From positions 434,001 through 498,000 of the forward strand of contig JBAOKB010000074.1 of assembly GCA_037044905.1 (NCBI GenBank): DNA of 64,000 bases, in the 5' to 3' direction. A program made the position numbers and the translations under genes. This document shows positions 62,794 to 64,000 of this stretch, in pieces. Within the stretch, counting starts at the first letter, position 1. The number at the start of each line of letters is the position of its first letter. The notes under the pieces are model-generated. The model ran no database searches. It was not told the origin of the DNA and saw nothing but the letters and a program-made list of their open reading frames with translations. This DNA is from Hortaea werneckii (taxonomy: Eukaryota > Ascomycota > Dothideomycetes > Mycosphaerellales > Teratosphaeriaceae).

Positions 62794-64000
62794 ATGCCTT
62801 CCCTCTTTCCTGCGGCCAGCACATTAAGTGCTACTTTCGGTCATGCTGCACCGTACCCATCGCAGCAAAACGAGCAGCAATCTGCGTCTGCGAAGCGCTC
62901 ACCTTATCTTGCTCGTACGGAGCTATATGGCAGTTGGAGTGTCTCAGAAGACGCTCAAAAGAAGACGCAGGAGCTCGGCGATGCAGCAGCGAAAGAATTC
63001 AGCAAGGCATCCGAAGCTGCGCAAGCAAATGTTGGCAAGATTGAGCTGTACAGCGCCAAATACTATGCGACATGCACCTTCGGTGGGCTCATGGCATGCG
63101 GCGCAACTCACTGGGGCGTGACGCCGCTTGATCTTGTGAAATGCCGCCGTCAGGTTGACAGTAAGCTATACACGTCAAACATGCAAGGTTGGCGCACGAT
63201 CATGGCCCAAGACGGCTTCAGAGGCATTTACACCGGCGGAGCGCCAACATTCTTCGGCTACAGTGTCCAGGGTGCGTTGAAGTACGGATGCTATGAGTTC
63301 TTCAAGAAGTTCTACTCTGACCTTGCCGGTCCCGAGAACGCCGTTGCGTACAAGACCTGGATCTATCTGGCTGGCTCCGCTTCCGCCGAGTTCTTCGCTG
63401 ACATTGGCCTCTGTCCCTTTGAGGCTGTCAAAGTCCGCATGCAGACGACGATGCCGCCCTTTGCAAAAGGCACATGGGATGGCATGAGCAAGATCATTAG
63501 CTCTGAGGGTGTTGGCGGGTAAGCTGCTCGATAGAGATGAGGATGCTGACGACTTCTAACATCGCACCAGGCTCTACAAAGGTCTGTACCCGTTGTGGGG
63601 AAGACAGATTCCCTATACAATGATGAAGTTTGCCTCGTTCGAAACGATCGTGGAGATGATGTATGCTCGCCTGCCTGGTGAGAAGTCCGACTATTCCAAG
63701 GGCGCTCAAACTGGCGTTGCTTTCACTAGCGGATACCTTGCCGGTATTCTCTGCGCTATCGTCTCTCACCCAGCCGATGTTATGGTCAGTAAGCTCAACA
63801 CCAATCGCAAAGCTGGCGAGGGATTTGGAGCTGCGATGGGTCGGATCTATAAGGACATCGGTTTCTCCGGGCTCTGGTCTGGTCTTCCCGTCCGTATCGT
63901 CATGATCGGGACCCTTACAGGACTTCAATGGATGGTGTATGATTCGTTCAAGATCTTCATGGGCTTGCCTACGACTGGCGGGCAGACACCGCCTCCGGAA
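62794..64000 (+). CDS. Mitochondrial phosphate carrier, 3'-partial
   Basis: Inner-membrane carrier importing phosphate for ATP synthesis. Exons 62794-63518 and 63571 to beyond the window end; intron 63519-63570 (GTAAGC, CTAAC, CAG). At least 385 aa, close to the fungal norm, so few residues are missing. N-terminal extension of about 85 residues, then three carrier repeats with PLDLVKCRRQVD, PFEAVKVRMQT and PADVMVSKLNTN in the place of Px[DE]xx[KR]x[RK]. The segments THWGVTPLDLVKCRRQVDSKLY and YKGLYPLWGRQIPYTMMKFASFE are phosphate-carrier hallmarks. MIR1 and PIC2 types cannot be separated with certainty. Confidence 0.93.

Overview
The window reads as nuclear DNA of a filamentous ascomycete, most likely a Dothideomycete of the Mycosphaerellales/Capnodiales type. 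The reasons are dense genes on both strands, short GT-AG introns (about 50-70 nt, with CTAAC/CTGAC-like branch sites), several families typical of that class (2EXR-like proteins, the HWxxFxPD...DCQWW family, NADAR proteins) and standard ascomycete housekeeping genes. The class is an inference from family content; no species marker is visible. Gene models were built by hand from reading frames and splice signals, so exon edges are predictions.

0-6 kb: the 3' part of TRM82, then a compact three-gene group that looks like a UDP-rhamnose module: a UDP-glucose 4,6-dehydratase, a 3,5-epimerase/4-reductase and, between them, a TPT-type nucleotide-sugar transporter that shares a divergent promoter with the dehydratase. 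TRM82 and the epimerase/reductase each carry an apparent one-base frameshift.

6-32 kb: mostly conserved core genes. They are an FlbC-like C2H2 regulator with a very long gene-free upstream region, a membrane-anchored cysteine synthase, an NDUFAF7-type methyltransferase, a zinc alcohol dehydrogenase, two tandem 2EXR-like paralogues, ERV46, SEC20 (ending in RDEL), a putatively peroxisomal acyl-CoA ligase (ending in ARL), a FAS1 protein, RTC4, mitochondrial ribosomal protein mL53 and a GPI-type wall protein.

33-50 kb: an accessory stretch with sparse, lineage-restricted or repeat-rich genes. It holds an Asp/Gly minisatellite protein, two NADAR (YbiA-like) paralogues about 9 kb apart, an orphan SNF2 C-terminal helicase lobe with damaged motifs, a Cys-rich small-motif protein, an AT-rich RIP-like island, a perfect 17-bp hairpin, several tandem repeats, a QGYPP-repeat protein and an unknown helical protein. 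This is the part most likely to hold undescribed biology.

50-64 kb: back to ordinary content: a metallo-beta-lactamase-fold protein with a zinc-knuckle N-terminus, dUTPase, a convergent pair of HWxxF/DCQWW paralogues, an APH-type kinase, a GFA-type protein, the FANCM-like helicase MPH1, another 2EXR-like protein, and a mitochondrial phosphate carrier cut by the window end.
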